A DNA stretch of 64,000 nt from Acidovorax defluvii (GTDB lineage: Bacteria > Pseudomonadota > Gammaproteobacteria > Burkholderiales > Burkholderiaceae_C), in NCBI GenBank assembly GCA_003268905.1, contig QLTU01000014.1, positions 1 through 64,000 of the forward strand. The letters run 5' to 3'. The stretch's first letter is position 1; each line of letters opens with the position of its first letter. The notes beneath the pieces are model-generated. The model did not search any database. It was given only the letters and a program-made list of their open reading frames with translations, and was not told the origin of the DNA. This document shows positions 1 through 8,619 of the stretch, one piece after another. A program made the translations under genes and the position numbers.

Positions 1-60
1 CTGACACCTGGGCGGGAAAATCGAGTGTCTCAGCCGGCTTGATGGCGCTTCCGCGGTGCG

Positions 61-116
61 ATACTTGGCCTCATGCGGTTAAAACGCCTATCCGTTAAAA
101 CGCCTATCCGTGTCCG
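61..116. repeat. left copy of direct repeat flanking a 3-kb block
   Basis: The 20-mer ATACTTGGCCTCATGCGGTT at 61-80 recurs exactly at 3119-3138. Both copies are followed a few bases later by CCTATCCGTGT. The left copy also holds a tandem duplication of the 16-mer TTAAAACGCCTATCCG (79-94 and 95-110), which the right copy lacks. In the right copy this sequence lies in the upstream region of the patatin gene, so the left copy may be a duplicated piece of that promoter region. Confidence 0.8.
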
Positions 117-155
117 GTATACTGGCCCAAGGGGACCACTCGCAGGGGATACTTG

Positions 156-1901
156 ATGCGACAGGACGACGACGCTGCACTCGCTTCCGGTACTACATCC
201 GATGGCTGGTTCACCCGGCTCCGGCGTTCGCTGCTGGCGCGCCTTGGCAATACCGGGCTCGTGCTGGGGACGTTGTTCTTCGCCGCCTCGCTCACGCCCA
301 GCCTCACGCCACGGATCACGGTCGCGCAGGCGGTGCTGTCGGGCATGTGCCTGGCCGCCGGCTACGGCCTGGGCGTGCTGCTGCGCTGGCTGTGGGGATA
401 CCTGGAGCTGCCGCTCCCCGGGCCGGCGGGACAGCCGCGTCGCCGCCGTATCGCGGTCGTCGCCTGCGCGGTCATCGCCGCGCTCGCGCTTTGGCGCAGC
501 CAGCATTGGGAAAACATCGTCCGCGAACTGATGCACCTGGCTCCCGCCGGTCCATCGCGCATCCTGGGCGTACTCGCGGGTGCGGCGGTCGTGGCGCTGC
601 TGCTGGTCGTGCTGTGCCGCATCGCGCTGATGATCATCAAGGCGGTGATGCGCCTGGTCACCCGCAAGGTGCCGCGACGGATCGCGCACGTGGTCGGTGC
701 GATCGCCGGCGTGCTGCTGCTGGTGGGCCTGGTCAACGGCGTGATCCTGTCCTCGTTGCTGGACACCCTGGACGCCTCCTATCGCCAGGCCGATGCACTG
801 ATCCCGCCCGACATGCCGCCGCCGACCGAATGGGACAGCCCCGGCAGCGCGCAGTCGCTAGTGGCCTGGAACCAGCTCGGGCGCATGGGCCGGCGCTACG
901 TCGATGCCCGCCCCACCGCCGACGAACTCGCCGCCTACGCCGGTCCCGGCGCCAAGGCGCCGCTGCGCGTGTACGCGGGCCTGCCCACCGGCGACACGCC
1001 CGAAGAGCGCGCCCAGCTGGCGCTGGAAGAACTCAAGCGCGTCGGCGGCTTCGAGCGCAAGGCGCTGATCATCATCACTCCGACCGGCACCGGTTGGGTC
1101 GACCCGTCCGGCATCGACGGCATCGAATATCTCTACCGCGGCGATGTGGCCAGCGTCGCGGTGCAGTACTCGTACCTGTCCAGTCCGCTGACGCTGTTCC
1201 TGGATCCGGACACAGGCGGGGTCACCGCGCGCGCACTGTTCCGCGAGGTCTACGGCTACTGGCGCACGCTGCCGCCCAAGCGGCGGCCGAAGCTGTACCT
1301 GCACGGCCTGAGCCTGGGCGCGCTCAATTCGGAACGCTCGTTCGAGATGTTCGAGCTGCTCGGCGAACCATTCGATGGCGCGGTCTGGAGCGGACCTCCG
1401 TTCGCCGCCAGCAAGTGGGCCGGGCTGACCCGCTCGCGCAATCCCGGTTCGCCGGTGTGGCTGCCGCAGTTCCAGGACGGCTCGTTCGTCCGCTTCATGA
1501 ACCAGGACGGCAGCTCCACCCCGCCCGGCACGCCGTGGGGCCCGATGCGCGTGGTCTACCTGCAGTACGGCAGCGACGCGGTGACGTTCTTCGACCGTCA
1601 CGGCTTCTTCCGCGAACCGGAACTGCTCGATGCCCCGCGCCCGCCGGACGTATCCCCGGCGATGCGCTGGTATCCGGTCGTGACGATGATGCAGATGGCA
1701 ATGGATACTTCGCTGTCGATGAGCGCACCAATGGGTTTCGGCCACGTCTACGCGCCATCGCACTACATCAACGCCTGGCTGGAAGTCACCGGCATCGACG
1801 ACTGGTCGCCCGAAGACGTGGCCCGCCTGCAGCGCCACCTGGATGAGCGCCGGGCCGAAGAGCTGTCCAAGGATGGCGGCGAGGAGACCGTGGACGGCTG
1901 A
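156..1901 (+). CDS. alpha/beta-hydrolase family membrane protein (Abhydrolase_9)
   Basis: This is a 581-residue protein with hydrophobic segments in the first about 200 residues and a predicted cytosolic or periplasmic hydrolase domain after that. The N-terminal motif FFAASLTPSLTPR is typical of the Abhydrolase_9 N-terminal domain. A nucleophile elbow GLSLG (G-x-S-x-G) lies near residue 388. The substrate is unknown; family members are presumed esterases or lipases at the membrane. The ATG at 156 is preferred over an adjacent TTG at 153 because AGGGG sits 8 bases upstream. The gene is convergent with the broken barrel gene that follows, and both look more like gammaproteobacterial (Xanthomonadales) genes than the rest of the window. 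That origin is an impression, not a measurement. Confidence 0.8.
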   Translation: MRQDDDAALASGTTSDGWFTRLRRSLLARLGNTGLVLGTLFFAASLTPSLTPRITVAQAVLSGMCLAAGYGLGVLLRWLWGYLELPLPGPAGQPRRRRIAVVACAVIAALALWRSQHWENIVRELMHLAPAGPSRILGVLAGAAVVALLLVVLCRIALMIIKAVMRLVTRKVPRRIAHVVGAIAGVLLLVGLVNGVILSSLLDTLDASYRQADALIPPDMPPPTEWDSPGSAQSLVAWNQLGRMGRRYVDARPTADELAAYAGPGAKAPLRVYAGLPTGDTPEERAQLALEELKRVGGFERKALIIITPTGTGWVDPSGIDGIEYLYRGDVASVAVQYSYLSSPLTLFLDPDTGGVTARALFREVYGYWRTLPPKRRPKLYLHGLSLGALNSERSFEMFELLGEPFDGAVWSGPPFAASKWAGLTRSRNPGSPVWLPQFQDGSFVRFMNQDGSSTPPGTPWGPMRVVYLQYGSDAVTFFDRHGFFREPELLDAPRPPDVSPAMRWYPVVTMMQMAMDTSLSMSAPMGFGHVYAPSHYINAWLEVTGIDDWSPEDVARLQRHLDERRAEELSKDGGEETVDG

Positions 1902-1931
1902 ACGTCGACGGTCTTGCGTGGACCGGCACCC

Positions 1932-2570
1932 TCAGTACATCCCGACCACGTTGAGGAACCAGCCCTCGTGGTCGTAGTCGAAGTCGGTCAGGTCGTCGCT
2001 GAACTCGGTGAAGTTGTAGCCGGCGCCGATGCGGAAGTTCTTGCCGATGTCGCGGTCCAGTCCGACCAGCCAGCCCTGCCGCGTGCCGCCGGCCTTCACG
2101 TCCAGCCAGCGGTATTCGGCCAGAGCGTGCCAGGCGTAGACCACCTCGTAGCGCAGCTGTAGCGCGGCGAAGTCGGTGGCCGAGTCGAACCACGGCCCGC
2201 TGCCGCGTCCGTAGCGCACCTCGCCCTCGCGCCGGGCGAGCTTGCCGGCCACTTCCCAATGCTGGTCGTGGCGGTAGACGCCTTCCACCGACAGCACCTG
2301 GGTTTTCTGGTCGTAGTCCTGCTCGCGCTGGCCCAGGCTGGAGAGGTCGTACAGGTAGGTGTAGCGGCCGAACATTTCCCAGCGCGCGCTATCCCACGGC
2401 CGCCAGGCGAAGCCGGCGTTGCCTTCGATGAAGCGCGCGTTCGCCAGGCGGTCGCGATGGTCGTCGGTGTCGGCGTAGTTCAGCCGGCCGGCGATGCGGA
2501 AGCTTTCGTTGAACTTGTGCACGAGCCGGTTGGTGGTGACCCAACCAATGGCCCGCCCACCCGGTGCGCC
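1932..2570 (-). pseudogene. C-terminal fragment of an outer-membrane beta-barrel protein
   Basis: About 210 residues read without interruption to a stop at 1932. They alternate polar and aromatic residues in short strands (for example RYTYLYDL, LRYEVVYAW, AEYRWLDV, RIGAGYNF) and end in an aromatic residue, as outer-membrane barrels do. Acidic turn motifs such as DDLTDFDYD appear near the end. Upstream of about 2570 the reading frame continues into unrelated low-complexity sequence with no start or signal peptide, so the N-terminal part of what was probably a large surface protein is missing. I cannot name the parent protein. It is convergent with the hydrolase gene. Confidence 0.6.
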
Positions 2571-2693
2571 ATGGTGCTGTGCTCGTGGTGACCACGGTGG
2601 TGGCGTCCTGGATTGCGTTGGCACTCACACGCAAGCGGTTCAAGGGGAAACAAACACCCCCAGGGCTTCGCTGCGCTCTCTCCGCCCCTCGTA

Positions 2694-2723
2694 CAGGCCT
2701 GTCCTGAGCCTGTCGAAGGGGGC
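2694..2723. repeat. REP-like palindromic unit (CCTGTCCTGAGCCTGTCGAA)
   Basis: The sequence CCTGTCCTGAGCCTGTCGAA with flanking CAGG/GGGG is a form I recall as dispersed in high-GC beta- and gammaproteobacteria. It contains the short complementary arms ACAGGC and GCCTGT. It sits exactly where the ribF-like reading frame on the minus strand loses similarity, so it may mark an insertion or a recombination point. Confidence 0.6.
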
Positions 2724-2897
2724 CGGCACCAGCAGCCTGGCCGGATCGAGCGAGGGCCGCACACCCAGGTTGGCCACGCCGGCCAGCGGCTGGTCGGTCA
2801 AGCCGTGCACCTGCACCACGAAGATGCCGCTGGCGGCGGGCTTCCACGCATGGGCGCGGCGTGAAAAGCGCAGGTTGAGGGTGCGAAAGCCGTCCGC
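2720..2897 (-). pseudogene. ribF: remnant of ribF (riboflavin kinase domain)
   Basis: Read on the minus strand, this stretch encodes about 59 residues matching the flavokinase domain of bifunctional RibF: TLNLRF, then WKPAASGIFVVQVHGL, then PLAGVANLGVRPSLDP. In the intact enzyme this domain phosphorylates riboflavin to FMN. Here the adenylyltransferase half is absent upstream and the C-terminal end is absent downstream, where a REP-like unit begins. It is a non-functional scrap or an assembly join. The family call is good, but the gene is certainly incomplete. Confidence 0.65.
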
Positions 2898-3118
2898 CGC
2901 AAGGCGAGCCGGATTGGGATCTGGCAGCTCAACCCGACGAGGTAGACCAGCGCGTCAATTGGTGACCCAGTGAAGCGGCGGTATCCATCGCTGCGGGGAA
3001 GCAGCTGCGCGCGCGCCAGGCCCAAATGCATACTGCCTCCCAAGCTCTTGCCATTGAGCGGCAAGCGAGCGCTCAACCTTCCTTGGCCGAACGTGTTTCG
3101 AGGCCCAAAACTCGTGCC
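2898..3118. other. spacer without recognisable gene
   Basis: An open frame on the minus strand crosses this stretch, but it shows no family motif, no ribosome-binding site and no continuity with the ribF fragment. I see nothing else here except the approach to the right-hand direct repeat. Confidence 0.5.
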
Positions 3119-3159
3119 ATACTTGGCCTCATGCGGTTGAATTTCCTATCCGTGTGTAT
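3119..3159. repeat. right copy of direct repeat, upstream of the patatin gene
   Basis: This copy shares 20 of 20 bases at its left end with 61-80, and the CCTATCCGTGT block further on. It lies 54-94 bases before the patatin start codon, so it probably overlaps that operon's native promoter. The 3.06 kb between the two copies carries sequence that looks foreign to the rest of the window. Confidence 0.8.
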
Positions 3160-3212
3160 GGCAAAATGGTTTCCATCATTTCGCATGCAAAGCATGTCAC
3201 GTCCAGGAAAAT

Positions 3213-4262
3213 ATGCCAACGCCCACCCCCAGTACTCCCGCTGCACGTTCCAAACCTTTGCTGGTGGATTTTGCTTTGCAAGGTGGGGGATCCCATGGCG
3301 CTTTTACCTGGGGGGTTCTGGACCGCTTATTACAAGAGCCTTGGCTGCAGATTGATGGCATTTCGGGGACTTCTGCCGGGGCCATGAATGCGGCAGTTTT
3401 GAGTGACGGGTATGCAGAGGGCGGGGCGGAGGGAGGGCGTGCCGCGCTGGAGGCGTTCTGGCAGCGGGTGTCCAAAGCGGCAGTGATGAGCCCTTTTCGC
3501 CGTGGACCCATGGATATACTGCTGGGGCGCTGGACGATGGACAGCTCGCCGATGTTTGTCGCTTTCGACCTGGCATCCCGCCTTTTTTCTCCGTACGACC
3601 TGAACCCCACCGCTTTTAATCCGCTGGCGGACATTCTTGCGGAAAGTATCAACTTTGAACGCCTGGTGGCATCTCCCATCAAGGTTTTTGTGACGGCAAC
3701 CAATGTACGCACGGGGCGCGGACGTATTTTTCGCAACGCGGAGTTGTCGCCGAATGTGCTCCTGGCGTCGGCCTGTTTGCCCACCATATTCCAGGCCATC
3801 GAAGTTGATGGTGACCCTTATTGGGACGGTGGCTACCTTGGCAACCCCACGATCACGCCCTTGGTGCGTGAATGCCAGTCACGGGACACAATTTTGGTGC
3901 AAATCAACCCGGTCGAGCGCTCTGGCACACCGCGCTCTGCGTCGGAAATTCTGAACCGCCTCAACGAAATCTCTTTTAATGCGCCCTTGTTGAAGGAGCT
4001 TCGCATGATCGCGTTGCTGCGTCAGGTGGCCGACCCAGGCCAGACAGAAGGTGCGCAGTGGGCGGGTATGCGTATTCACCGGGTGGCCACCGAGGCCATG
4101 GCTGACCTGGGTTCTTCGTCCAAGATGAACGCAGAGTGGGACTTCCTGTGCATGCTGCGGGACCAAGGGCGCCGCAGCGCCGAAGAATTTTTGAAGAACC
4201 ATGGTGCCGACCTGGGCAAACGGTCATCGCTGGACCTTGACGCATTGCTGGAAGGAACCTGA
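3213..4262 (+). CDS. patatin-like phospholipase family protein
   Basis: This is a 349-residue serine hydrolase of the patatin fold, expected to deacylate lipids or polyesters. The oxyanion loop GGGSHG is near residue 25, the nucleophile motif GTSAG (G-x-S-x-G) near residue 52, and the catalytic Asp in the DGG of WDGGYLGNP near residue 207. No signal peptide is seen, so it should be cytosolic. AGGAA at 3205-3209 supports the start. The gene is followed after 3 bases by a GntP-type permease, so the two are surely co-transcribed. Patatin plus GntP suggests hydroxybutyrate or polyhydroxyalkanoate handling, which is an inference from the pairing only. Confidence 0.9.
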   Translation: MPTPTPSTPAARSKPLLVDFALQGGGSHGAFTWGVLDRLLQEPWLQIDGISGTSAGAMNAAVLSDGYAEGGAEGGRAALEAFWQRVSKAAVMSPFRRGPMDILLGRWTMDSSPMFVAFDLASRLFSPYDLNPTAFNPLADILAESINFERLVASPIKVFVTATNVRTGRGRIFRNAELSPNVLLASACLPTIFQAIEVDGDPYWDGGYLGNPTITPLVRECQSRDTILVQINPVERSGTPRSASEILNRLNEISFNAPLLKELRMIALLRQVADPGQTEGAQWAGMRIHRVATEAMADLGSSSKMNAEWDFLCMLRDQGRRSAEEFLKNHGADLGKRSSLDLDALLEGT

Positions 4263-4265
4263 TCT

Positions 4266-5726
4266 ATGTTGATGGGTCTGCTTGGTATTCTTCTCGCGCT
4301 GGCCCTGCTGATTGGTATGGCCTACCGCGGATGGAGCGTTTTGTTGCTCGCGCCTGCCGCGGCTTTGGTGGCGGCAGGTGTCGCGGGCGAGCCGGTGCTG
4401 GCGCATTGGACCCAGACCTTCATGCCTGCGGCGGCAGGGTTTCTGGCCCAGTTTTTCCCGATCTTTCTGCTGGGCGCGCTGTTTGGCAAGCTGATGGACG
4501 ACAGCGGTTCGGTGCGGGCCATCTCGGCCTTCATGGCTGAAAAAATGGGGCTGCGCCATGCCATTCTGGCCGTGGTGCTGGCGGGCGCTTTTGTGACCTA
4601 TGGCGGGGTGAGCCTGTTCGTTGCATTTTTTGTGCTGGCCCCCATGGCGCATTCGCTTTTTAAAGCCGCCAACATTCCCAACCACCTGATGCCTGCGGCG
4701 ATTGTGCTGGGAACCTCCACGTTCACCATGTCGGCATTGCCAGGCACGCCCTCTATCCAGAACGCGATTCCCATGCCGTTTTTTGGTACCACACCCTTTG
4801 CTGCACCGGGCTTGGGCGTTATTGCCTCACTCATCATGATGGGGTTTGGCATGTGGTGGCTGGGGCGGGCCGAGGCGGGGGCCCGCCGTGCAGGTGTGGG
4901 TTATGAAGAGGTCTCTGCGGCGACGCATGAAAAGGCAGCCGACGATGCACTGGTGCGTGAGCGCGCAGTCGCCTCGCATGAGTTTGACCCGCAGGAAATG
5001 GGCCACGGAAAACGCAGCGCAGAGCTGCCCGCCGTGTGGGCGGCTGCGTTGCCGCTGGTGGTGGTGGTGGCGGTCAACCTGGTGATGAGTTTTTGGGTGC
5101 TGCCGCGGATGGACGTGGCTTTCTTGCAGGAACCCCAGTGGGGGCAAACCACACTGGCGGGAGTGGGGGGCGTCTGGTCGGTGGTGGTGGCACTGGCGGT
5201 GGCGATTGTTTTGGTCATCGTGCTCAACTGGTCACGCCTGACCAATCTGCGCGACAGCATGGATGCAGGTGCCAATGCATCGGCTTTGCCAGCCTTGAGC
5301 GTGGCCAGCCTGGTGGGTTTTGGCGGTGTGGTGGCGGCCTTGCCGGCATTTGCGATGGTCAAGGCCTGGGTGCTGGGTATCGAAGGGGGCCCGCTGGTTT
5401 CTCTGGCGGTCTCGACCAATGTGCTGGCGGCTCTGACGGGCTCTGCATCGGGCGGTCTCACCATCGCACTGGAGGCCTTGGGTAGCACCTACATGCAACT
5501 GGCCTACGAACTGGGCATTGACCCATCCCTGATGCACCGGGTGGCCGTGATTGGCGCCGGCACCCTGGACAGCCTGCCGCACAACGGGGCAGTGGTGACC
5601 CTGCTGGCGGTCTGTGGTTCAACCCACCGCAAGAGTTACTTCGACATTGTGGTTGTGGGCATCATTGGGCCTATTCTGGCGCTGGTAGCAGTGATTGTTT
5701 TGGGCACTGCGTTTGGCTCGTTCTGA
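4266..5726 (+). CDS. GntP family permease
   Basis: This is a 486-residue polytopic inner-membrane protein with about 12 hydrophobic segments and the GntP family layout. It has a glycine-rich segment FVTYGGVSLFVAF near residue 115, TSTFTMSALPGTPSIQN near residue 155, and SGGLTIALEALG then LDSLPHNGA in the last third. GntP proteins import gluconate, hydroxybutyrate or related carboxylates with protons. A charged cytosolic loop lies around residues 205-255. The gene starts 3 bases after the patatin stop. A short piece resembling its last residues recurs at about 14367-14402. The substrate cannot be read from sequence; hydroxybutyrate is the guess the neighbour suggests. Confidence 0.88.
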   Translation: MLMGLLGILLALALLIGMAYRGWSVLLLAPAAALVAAGVAGEPVLAHWTQTFMPAAAGFLAQFFPIFLLGALFGKLMDDSGSVRAISAFMAEKMGLRHAILAVVLAGAFVTYGGVSLFVAFFVLAPMAHSLFKAANIPNHLMPAAIVLGTSTFTMSALPGTPSIQNAIPMPFFGTTPFAAPGLGVIASLIMMGFGMWWLGRAEAGARRAGVGYEEVSAATHEKAADDALVRERAVASHEFDPQEMGHGKRSAELPAVWAAALPLVVVVAVNLVMSFWVLPRMDVAFLQEPQWGQTTLAGVGGVWSVVVALAVAIVLVIVLNWSRLTNLRDSMDAGANASALPALSVASLVGFGGVVAALPAFAMVKAWVLGIEGGPLVSLAVSTNVLAALTGSASGGLTIALEALGSTYMQLAYELGIDPSLMHRVAVIGAGTLDSLPHNGAVVTLLAVCGSTHRKSYFDIVVVGIIGPILALVAVIVLGTAFGSF

Positions 5727-5749
5727 GTGTGTGAACCGTAACCCTGGGG

Positions 5750-6656
5750 TCAACGCGACATCCAACTGATCACCAAAGCATTCACCAGATCGATGAAAAA
5801 ACCTCCCACCAGGGGGACGATGATGAAGGCGCGGTGGGCTGCGCCATACTGGCGGGTGACAGCACTCATATTGGCCACGGCGGTGGAGGTGGAGCCCAGT
5901 GCAATACCGCCAAACCCGGCGCACAACACGGCGGCTTCGTAGTCTTTGCCCATAAAGCGAAAAACAATCCAGAGTGTGTACACCACAGTCAGCACCACCT
6001 GCAGCACCAGGGTGGCAAACACAAAGCTGAACACACCCTTCAGTGCCCACAGCTGCAGCCCCATCAGGGCCATGGTCAGGAACATACCCAGGCAAATGTC
6101 AGAGATCAGGGCCAGGCCCTGGGTGGTTTTTTTCCAGTTGCGGGCAGACTGTTTCGGTAGCAGCAAGGGCAGGGTGTTGCGCAGCACGATACCGGCCATC
6201 AGGCTGCCGACAAAATCGGGCAGATTGAGCCCGGTGTAACCAAGCACCCTCGTCAGGCCCTGCCCCAGCAACAACGCCAGATTCAGCCAGAGCCAGGCGC
6301 GTAACACGCCGTAGTAATCAAGGCGTGTTTCGCTGCTGTCGGCGTTGTGTGCCACGCCAATGTCCAGCCGGGTGTCATGGGACGGCGTGAGTTTGTGTTC
6401 CCGCATGAGGTAGCTGGCAATGGGCCCCAATGATGCAGGCAATGATGAGCCCGAGCATGCTGCCCGCAGTGCCAATCTCCAGTGCGTTGTGGATACCCAG
6501 CCGCTCGACGAAATCAGGCACCCATGCCAGCGTGGTACCGATACCCCCGACCAGCGACACGGAGCCGACCAGTAAACCCGCCCGGGGGTCGAGTCCAAAA
6601 ATATTGGCAATTCCCATGCCAAGCATGTTCTGCAGCACGATAAAAGTGGCGGACAA
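5750..6656 (-). pseudogene. gltS: gltS-like sodium/glutamate symporter, N-truncated and frameshifted
   Basis: Two overlapping minus-strand frames together give about 300 residues of a GltS-type sodium-glutamate symporter. The first (6656 to about 6432) has LQNMLGMGIANIFGLDP and LVGSVSLVGGIGT. The second (about 6432 to 5750) has ALMGLQLWAL, FMGKDYEAAVL and FFIDLVNALVISW. They are joined by a one-base shift at a GGGG run near 6430-6435, where three G would restore the frame. About the first 100 residues of the usual about 400 are missing, because the sequence switches at about 6655 to an lpd fragment on the other strand. The gene is therefore doubly broken. It converges on the GntP gene with a 23-base gap. 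Confidence 0.85.
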
Positions 6657-7141
6657 TGCAAGTCATCGCCGGTGAACTGCAGGGCAACAAGGAACTGGCC
6701 AGCGCCGCTTTCAACGCCCGCGTGATCCCCAGCGTGGCGTACACCGACCCCGAAGTGGCTTGGGTGGGCCTCACCGAAGACCAGGCCAAGGCCCAGGGCG
6801 TCAAGGTCAAGAAAGGCCTGTTCCCCTGGGCCGCCTCCGGCCGTGCCATTGCCAACGGGCGCGACGAAGGCTTCACCAAGCTGCTGTTCGACGACAGCCC
6901 CGAAGCAGGATCAGGAGACGGCCATGCTGGCCGGGGCCACGGCAAGATCCTGGGCGGCGGCATGGTCGGCACGCATGCGGGCGACATGATCGGCGAGATT
7001 GCCCTGGCCATCGAGATGGGCGCCGATGCGGTGGACATCGGCAAGACCATCCACCCGCACCCCACGCTTGGGGAATCCATCGGCATGGCAGCGGAAGTGG
7101 CGCAAGGGTCGTGCACCGACGTGCCCCCTGCGCGCAAGTAG
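6656..7141 (+). pseudogene. lpdA: dihydrolipoamide dehydrogenase, C-terminal fragment
   Basis: The frame encodes the last about 160 residues of the E3 flavoprotein of 2-oxoacid dehydrogenase complexes. Landmarks are ARVIPSVAYTDPEVAWVGLT, the interface motif GGGMVGTHAGDMIGEIALAIEMG, and the active-site His region TIHPHPTLGES. The FAD- and NAD-binding parts (about 450 residues) are missing, as the sequence before 6656 belongs to gltS on the opposite strand. The ATG at 6656 is accidental. After SPEA, where relatives as I recall them continue directly with HGHGKIL, about nine extra residues (GSGDGHAGR) appear in place of one. A product, if made, could not be an active enzyme. Confidence 0.85.
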
Positions 7142-7169
7142 GCCGGAGCACAGCCACCGGAGCCTGGCC

Positions 7170-7394
7170 ATGGCAGTCAAGAAGTTCCCCCAGGCCCCCG
7201 CCCACCCCGAGCGGGTGTGCTGGGGCTGCGACTTGTACTGCCCTGCCAAGGACATGCGCTGCGGCAATGGGTCGGACCGCACGCAGCACCCGGCGGAGCT
7301 GTTTGGGGACGATTGGGACCAGTGGGGCCTGCTGGACGACCGGGGTACGCCGCCCGATGCCACGGCAGAAATGGGAAAACCCTCTGTGCGTTGA
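7170..7394 (+). CDS. small cysteine-rich protein, DUF3079 family
   Basis: This is a 74-residue cytosolic protein with a run of cysteines in CWGCDLYCPAKDMRC and a following acidic stretch ELFGDDWDQWGL. The pattern fits the DUF3079 family, whose function is unknown; the cysteines could bind a metal. The start ATG at 7170 is chosen because the conserved MAVKKFPQAP sequence begins there. It lies 28 bases after the lpd stop, which is also its usual sort of setting in relatives as I recall them. Confidence 0.75.
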   Translation: MAVKKFPQAPAHPERVCWGCDLYCPAKDMRCGNGSDRTQHPAELFGDDWDQWGLLDDRGTPPDATAEMGKPSVR

Positions 7395-7454
7395 ATGCGG
7401 TATCGTGGCTGGGCGTATTTGCGGGCGGTCCCTTTTTTCTGCGTTTGACTTATC

Positions 7455-8619
7455 GTGCTTCGACTTTCATTGCTGACGGGCCTGTTCGGGGTCCTGATTC
7501 TTTTTGTCGCCACCCTGTGGCCTGCCCGGTTTACTGCAGCAGAGCCGGACGGGAACGGCCCGGTGCTGACCGTTTTTGTGCGCGATGACTGCCCGCACTG
7601 TGCGGATGCCAAGGCCTATCTTGCCGGGCTGGCCCGCGAGAGACCCGCGCTGCGCATTGACTACCGCGCCATCGACCGCGACCCGCAAGCACGCCAAGCA
7701 CTGGAGCAGGTCTCGCGCCAGGCCGGTATCTGACCGCCGGGCGTTCCGACCTTTGTCGTCGGCGAGCGGGTGATGATCGGCTTCGGGGACGCCGCAGACA
7801 GCGGCCCTGAGCTGCTTGCGCTGCTCGATGCGGCGCCGCCTGCCGCGTCTATCCCGCAGGCATCGCCTGCACCGCGCCAGGCGATCGACGCGCCGCTTGT
7901 TGGCACGCTCAGCGTCGCACAGCTCGGCTTGCCGCTGTTCACGCTGGCCATCGGTCTGCTCGACGGCTTCAACCCCCTGCGCCACCTGGGTGCTGCTCTT
8001 CCTGCTCTCGCTGCTGGTGCGGCTGCACGACCGCCGGCGCATGGCGCTGATTGCCGGCACCTTTGTGCTGGTCAGTGGCGCGGTTTACTACGCGATGATG
8101 GCGGCGTGGCTCAACCTTTTCCTTGCGGTCGGCCTGTCAGTGCCGCTGCGCGTGGGGCTGGCCCTGCTGGCCATCGCCATTGGTGCCATTAATACCAAGG
8201 ATTACTTTGCATGGGGACGCGGTGTCTCGCTGTCGATTCCCGAAAAGACCAAACCCGGCCTCTTTGAGCGCATGCGCCGGGTAATGAACGCGCCATCGCT
8301 GCCAGCGGCCATGGCCGGTGTCGCGCTGCTGGCCATCGCCGTCAATCTGATCGAATTGTTGTGCACTGCAGGTCTGCCAGCCATCTACACGGCAATCCTG
8401 ACGCAGCAGGACCTGGGACACCTTGCCTACCACGGCTACCTGGGCTTGTACATCATTGGCTACATCACCGACGACGCACTGATGGTCACGCTTGCGGTCA
8501 GCGCACTCTCCAGCAGCAAGCTCACAGAGCAAGGTGGGCGCTGGCTCAAGCTGCTGTCCGGTCTGGTGATGCTTGCGCTCGGCCTGGTCATGCTGTTGCG
8601 GCCGCAGTGGCGGGGGTGA
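7455..8619 (+). pseudogene. glutaredoxin-like domain fused to CcdA/DsbD-type membrane protein, interrupted
   Basis: The gene reads as an N-terminal membrane anchor, a thioredoxin-fold domain with CPHC (residues 46-49), then PGVPTFVVGERV and a polytopic domain of about 220 residues resembling CcdA/DsbD proteins (GFNPCATWVLLFLLSLL once reframed, GYITDDALMV, WLKLLSGLVMLALG). Such proteins move reducing equivalents across the inner membrane. Two lesions interrupt it. There is a TGA at 7731-7733 where TGG would fit (GI-W-PPGVP). There is also a one-base gain in the run of five C at about 7972-7976. The last segment is open from about 7977 to the stop at 8619. This is either a decayed gene or sequencing error. 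Confidence 0.75.

Noticed and set aside
110-1846. 578-codon plus-strand frame overlapping the Abhydrolase_9 gene
   Set aside because: Arg/Ala-rich shadow frame without motifs, whereas the overlapping 156-1901 frame has a GxSxG and family start.
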